Below are positions 41,201-47,200 of a DNA stretch of 64,000 nucleotides, one piece after another. Numbering within the stretch: position 1 is the stretch's first letter; every line of letters starts with the position of its first letter. A program made the translations under genes and the position numbers. The DNA is from Trichobilharzia regenti (taxonomy: Eukaryota; Platyhelminthes; Trematoda; Strigeidida; Schistosomatidae): contig OX235270.1 of assembly GCA_944472135.2 (NCBI GenBank), positions 70,069,168 to 70,133,167 of the forward strand, in the 5' to 3' direction. Below the pieces are notes generated by a model. That model saw only the letters and a program-made list of their open reading frames with translations, was not told the origin of the DNA and did no database searches.

Positions 41201-44200
41201 AATCAGTTCAAAAACTTTTAATCTTGCAAAAATACAAGTCATATTTCCTACAAAACCGATGGTGATTCCTCAGCTGAAACATGAAATATCTAGACTAGCC
41301 AGTTCTAATTGTATCTACCAATTCAGCCGCGTTTGTGGAGCGAGTTAAATTGGCCGTTGGTCTAGGAACTCGACTTTTCGTGCTCGAGAAAATCTACCAG
41401 TATGGCTAAGTAAAGGTGAAGTAAGAACCATCAACAGTTAGATTTTAGACATCTGGTTCAAACCGGCCACAAAGCCAGCATTGACAAATCCTTCTCCATC
41501 GTCCACCGGATACCAAATAAATCGCCAAAAGCATCGAGTTACTGCATGCTTCAAACACCAGAGGCTATCGCAATTCTCGTGGAACAACCAGTGCTTTGAG
41601 TGTAAAAGAAGCAACTCCAGCCACTACTCTTGCCCTGGCCTTCAGTGGAAACTATTAATTCATGATATTTATTCGTATGAAATATTAATTCATGAATTTG
41701 TAATATCTTTCCAAATTTTTCTGGTATTCAGTGTAGTGTTATGTTGATGCATATTATCACGCTTACCGACTCTATTGAACTGTAGTCTACTGACATCATT
41801 GATTCAGTGTAATTTAAACATTAGCGTTGTTAATAGCTCTAATTCATTCATTGTTATGGATACATAAATGTTTGACCTGATGAAGTTATCGAAAAGAATA
41901 TTCTCTGTTCAGTTACCATTCTTTTGAAAAACAATGTCATCCTACTAGCTTATTTCACTGTCACAAAATATGATGTGATTCAAAGATAGAGCCTGATTCC
42001 AGATCCTTTCTCGCACATCTGCATGAATAAAGTAACTGAATATATATATATATGCTCTCATCAGTCAAAAACCTACCAACCTTCTAACTTACTAAAAATA
42101 ATATGTATCACCTCTAGTTGTCAGTGAAATATAAAATGACATTTTCCGAGCTATCATTAGTAACTTCGACAGAAACTTTAACTTACCTAGATGGATAGAA
42201 CTGATAAACATCTTCAGACCAACCAGAGTCAGGGGAAGATCTTTTATTCTAAAAAAAATGTACAGCATGTTTCATCAGTGTCTCCAGAAGGAAATAATAA
42301 TGAATAATATGGACAATAAAATTAGAAAATTATTGTTGTAGGACGCTGATGTTTATGTGTATATTTGCAGTGAATTCTGATATGAATAGTTACACAAATA
42401 GCTAGTAAGTGCATTCACATTTAGAGAGCGAACCTCACACTTCCCTCTATCTCCTTTGAGCGACACTTTTTTATATATAATCAGATATCATGAATACGCC
42501 AACTAATAAAGACTAATTAGCTTGGTTTTTCTGATGACTTGAGAGGCCATTAATAGTAGAAAATTGTGCTACATCTAACAAAACTATCTTGTTCACCACT
42601 GTTTATAATCCAGTTAAATTGCATCAGACGATTGTGAGCAGTAAAATCTGCTCGAGATGTCAATCAGTTAACAATACTATGTCACTGTGTTATATACAGT
42701 AAAATTATCTAGTATGAAACTCATTAAAATTACTGTACTAAACTTGGCATGACAGCAGTGGTAAACGCTGTAATTTACACACTGTTTTTGTGTAGCACTT
42801 CCCTAAAGATACATAGTTCTCAAACTACTCAAGGTTGAATATGTGCCTAGAAGATACATTCCGTAAAACTTAAGTACTTTATTCACAACTCTAGCAGTTA
42901 GCTCTAAATGACCTGTGTCAATAGTCATTTTTCGAAATCTTAAGTTAATTTCACCAAAGACAACTCAGTCTAAAAAACCATGTTTTAAAAGTCCTGCGAG
43001 GAGGGAAATATCACTCCACATAAATTATCCACATCTCGCAAAATGTTTTGATGATCGTCGAAAGTATGAAATATGACTCTTGGTGATCAAATATAAAAAT
43101 CATACTTAAAATAGACAGACTTCGATGGAAGTCTCCAAGTCTGTGAACTGCAGGCAGCTGAAGTATCCAATTAGCTAGAGTAGGCTTTATAATTCTTTTC
43201 ACATTGATTACTTACTATGTACTGAAGTGTAAAATGCTTGGTTAATTTAAGAATTTCTAATATGCTTGAGGAATTCTGGACAGTCTGTGTATATTTCTCG
43301 TCTTGCTTTTACATTTATCACAACATTAATCCCACATTCTGTAACAAAACTGTAATGGCAACGTTCATCTATCAGCCAGACAGTTTGAGAAATATGATGA
43401 CTACAACACAGTAAATAAATAAGTTGTTTTTCATCGGTATCATTTTTCTAAGATATTGTGACTCAGACTAGCGAGAATTGTTGGGATAAGTTTTTCATTA
43501 TTCAAAGCAGGTGTGCGCACTAAATGGAACACAATCAACCCCTTATTAAACAGAAATGTTGACAGCATACAATGATTTTTAATATAATTAGCTTTCTAAT
43601 GAAACTATTTAATTTTTATAATACTTAATTTCATGTATGTATTTGCACAGTTTGGTTTTATCTATCGACTGTTACGTTAAACACAGAAAACTGTTGAACC
43701 GAGTGTTTACTCTCTACTTCACACTAAATGTTCACGTTATCCATGCTGTTATCCGCAATAAATTCTGTATTTTCAAATTTTCAGATAAAATGTATCTTTT
43801 GTAACATCCTGACGTAACTTTCCTAGCTTACAAATAACGACAGGTGCATGAAGCTAAGCAGTTGTTTATTACAAGAGATAAAGTATTACAATTTGAAGTG
43901 TTCATCTAAGATGCTAACCGCCAGATATTATTTCTGATTTTGCGAAAAAGGTAAACATATTCCACTCGTTCTGGTTAAAAGAATAGTCCCCATCAATGCA
44001 GGTTTAAAATGATCTCACTTTCTTTATCTAGTTTGTGGGAAGTTTTAGTTGAAAAAACCTCTTCTCCAAAACTCGGAAGAATACACACTGAAGTGCAGGT
44101 TTCCATAATAAATATGTTTACTTGATAGAATACGCAGTTACATAGTTTTATTTCCTATTTCATTCTTAGAGTGCAACTCCTGCCTCACAACCCTATCATT

Positions 44201-47200
44201 AGGCAATAAAAGATGGTCTACACATCACAAGCAACACTTAACAATGCAGCAGTGAAGTAAAAATTGTAGATTTTTCATTAGTAAGCTGAATATTAATAGC
44301 TTTAACTTGAAATAAGGATAAAAACTGTACTCCAGGCTATAACTCATCTTACTGGAGTCTAAAACTGAAATGGTAAATATTTAACTATCTTCCAGATTTA
44401 CGGGTGTGCTAATGTGTGCACAAAAGCTTTCACAAACATGGGAACAACACTTCTCCTTCATACCGAAGTCTTAGGTGTGAAAATATTGTTGTATATAAGG
44501 CCTAAATTTCTCCTATAAACTAGTGCTAAAATGTTTGATAGAATCGTAATTTCTTCGACCTCCTCATAAGGTTCGGTGATTACAAGGTCTTTTAAGTTCA
44601 CTACAACAGATACTATTCAGTAACACATATCTTTTCTAATTGAAGTTAATTCAGAATTATTAAACACAATTTTTAGACAATAATCCTCCTAAATAAAGTT
44701 TTCAAACATAAACTACAGCTAAAGATAATCTGTCGCTTTGCTAAGAATCAAATAACTTTTCTATGGAAGTGAAAACTCACAAATTTATGAGTTCAGTACT
44801 GAGTAAGATGATTTTGTCTTTCATTTGTAGCTCTTCGTCTTTTGATACATTCCTATATCGCTGCGTTGCTGAAGGAACCAATATCTGAGATCTCACATCG
44901 TTCAAATCAATATCCTTCCATCCGTAGCAGCGGGAAAATATATATAAGATCAACCTGTGGCAAATAAGATGCAGTTAAAAGAACTATGATATTGAACGAC
45001 CAGAGAAAAATAATAAAAACTGGCCGATCACTTAATTTTAAAATAGCTTCCGTAAACGATCGCCCACAAACTGACAACAAAAAATAGCTGTACTGGATAG
45101 GTTGTAAACCAGCCGAGCATGTCACCTAAGACAGATTCTCATAATGAATAGTTTGAAGACTTCAGAAATTCGAAAGCAGAACCAGAAGGATAAAAGACAG
45201 TTTGATGCTTATTTTTGTTTATTATTACGTCACAACAATCTCTTAACGTCTTCTAATTTATTTCCACAGACATCCACTCACTTCAAACAAAATCGTCACT
45301 TAATCGCCTTTTATCGCCACACTGTTTGATAAAATGCACAGAACAGTTCAAAAAGTGTTTACTCAAGGAACTTGTTCAGTAGAATACTAATTTTTAAAAC
45401 GTTCTACGTCAATATTACACAGAAGGGAGATATGGCTTGAGCACTCAGCTTTCAGTAATTAATTCTAGAGTCTGAACCCAATCCTACTGACTTCAGCCAA
45501 GCATCTGGGTAGTATCGTTACCACTCATACAAAAGGTGTAGTTCATAGTCTAGAACATGAAAGTCATGCATCGCGGAATGACTTCAAATAACAACATCTC
45601 TATACACAATATTTTGAAATCGGTAAATCTCTGACAGTAATTTGCACAAAATAAACAATAACTTCTGGCTTCTGACAACAAACAAACTGACCACGAAGAT
45701 TTGAAAAATTCTTATTCTCAAACACACTCAACAACTTACTTCTTAATGCCGTGTTTATGTTCACACATGGTTATGAACAAACCATATGTGTTGGTCTAAA
45801 ATGTTGTTTCCAAAATCATATGGAGTATTTAGACTAAAAGCTGATACTGGCTTATCATAAATACTGTAAAGCATGTCAACGGTTTGGGAGCAAATATTAT
45901 TTTCTATTTGCATTGTTCTGTAATGTGCGGATAGAAGCATTCCGCTTACCCCTGAAGGCCGGTTGGAAAATGTGGATCTTCAAATGTTCACACTGCATAT
46001 TGCTCAACAGAGTACCAATGTCAGTGACAAGGTTGTCTAAAGCTAAATAAGCTTTTCAGACAGTGATAACTTTGAATGAGCAGTATACGATTGACACCAC
46101 GAAGACATTTTTGCATGTTCTAGTAGAAGTCACATATCAATTCGTGCGGGATTTTTTATTAAGAAACATCACTTCGTAGGCAAACGGATAAAATTTGGAC
46201 AGTATCAGCTCCTCCTCATCAAAAACCTATATTAAGATTATATTACCATTCTTATCCGTCCTAGCTTCTCTTCAGGTTACAAGTCTTTTTAACTGTTTAA
46301 CCACTGAATTATGCAGACAACTTTATTTGAAAATAATGTGCCAAATCAGATAAGGGGTTGACATCTCAGAATATTATGCACTAATTACTTGGTATGTTTT
46401 GTGATGGCAACACTTTCCCTCACATGTGATCGGTACATCCAGTCTGCAAAGTTATTTATATGTTTCAGGAGCTCCTTTCAACAAGATGGTTTCAGAATAG
46501 TCCTTATGTCAAAAACGCAGATAATAACAACCTGAAGGTGAGTACAGCAACTTTTAACTATGTGTATCAGTATTCAGTCTGTAAAAAAGCATCAGTCAGG
46601 AAATTACCAATCAAAGTACAGTAAATGTTAACAGTGTTCCTTGGCTTTATCTGGTGATTGTCATAATGAAGACTTATTCTGGAAGGTGACAACATTTAGT
46701 AGTTGTTAGACCTCTCAAATATTCTGATGATTAAGGAAATAATGCCATTAGAAGAGATAGATAACCAGACGGTCAGTATAATACTTGCGAAAAAACTTTA
46801 TCTGGTTTGATCAATAGCTTTAGTGACAGTTGTTTCACCTCAATTCGAAATATATAGGGACTACTGTAGCTGTTACTTTATAATACTTCTGATCAGTTAC
46901 TTGACAATATTTTAGAGGCTTGTCTTCTTCCAGGTTTTCGAACTAAGTGTGGTTTTTTTCGAAAAGTAAATTACTGACATCTAGCTCACCGAAATTTATA
47001 GAAAGGAAAAGATCCGAGCCAATATACACATAATAACTGCAGCCAAGTCCGAACTTATATTTCTAAGTAAATTTTAGTCATCGCTAGATTTGTATGTCAT
47101 AAATTAGGAACGATATGATAAATGCGATTTTAAATGAGCTGTCTTTACAAGTCGTGCAGCTCTTAAAAGTAAACATCAATTCTGGTCACTCTTTGCGTTT

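Noticed and set aside
42041..42075. CTGATGAGAGC on the minus strand as another hammerhead
   Set aside because: The first box matches, but there is no GAAA box at a workable distance and the following sequence is a short TA repeat.
44907..45125. Hydrophobic 72-codon minus ORF crossing the exon 2 acceptor
   Set aside because: It is mostly intron; its frame ends inside exon 2 while another frame continues the protein across both junctions.
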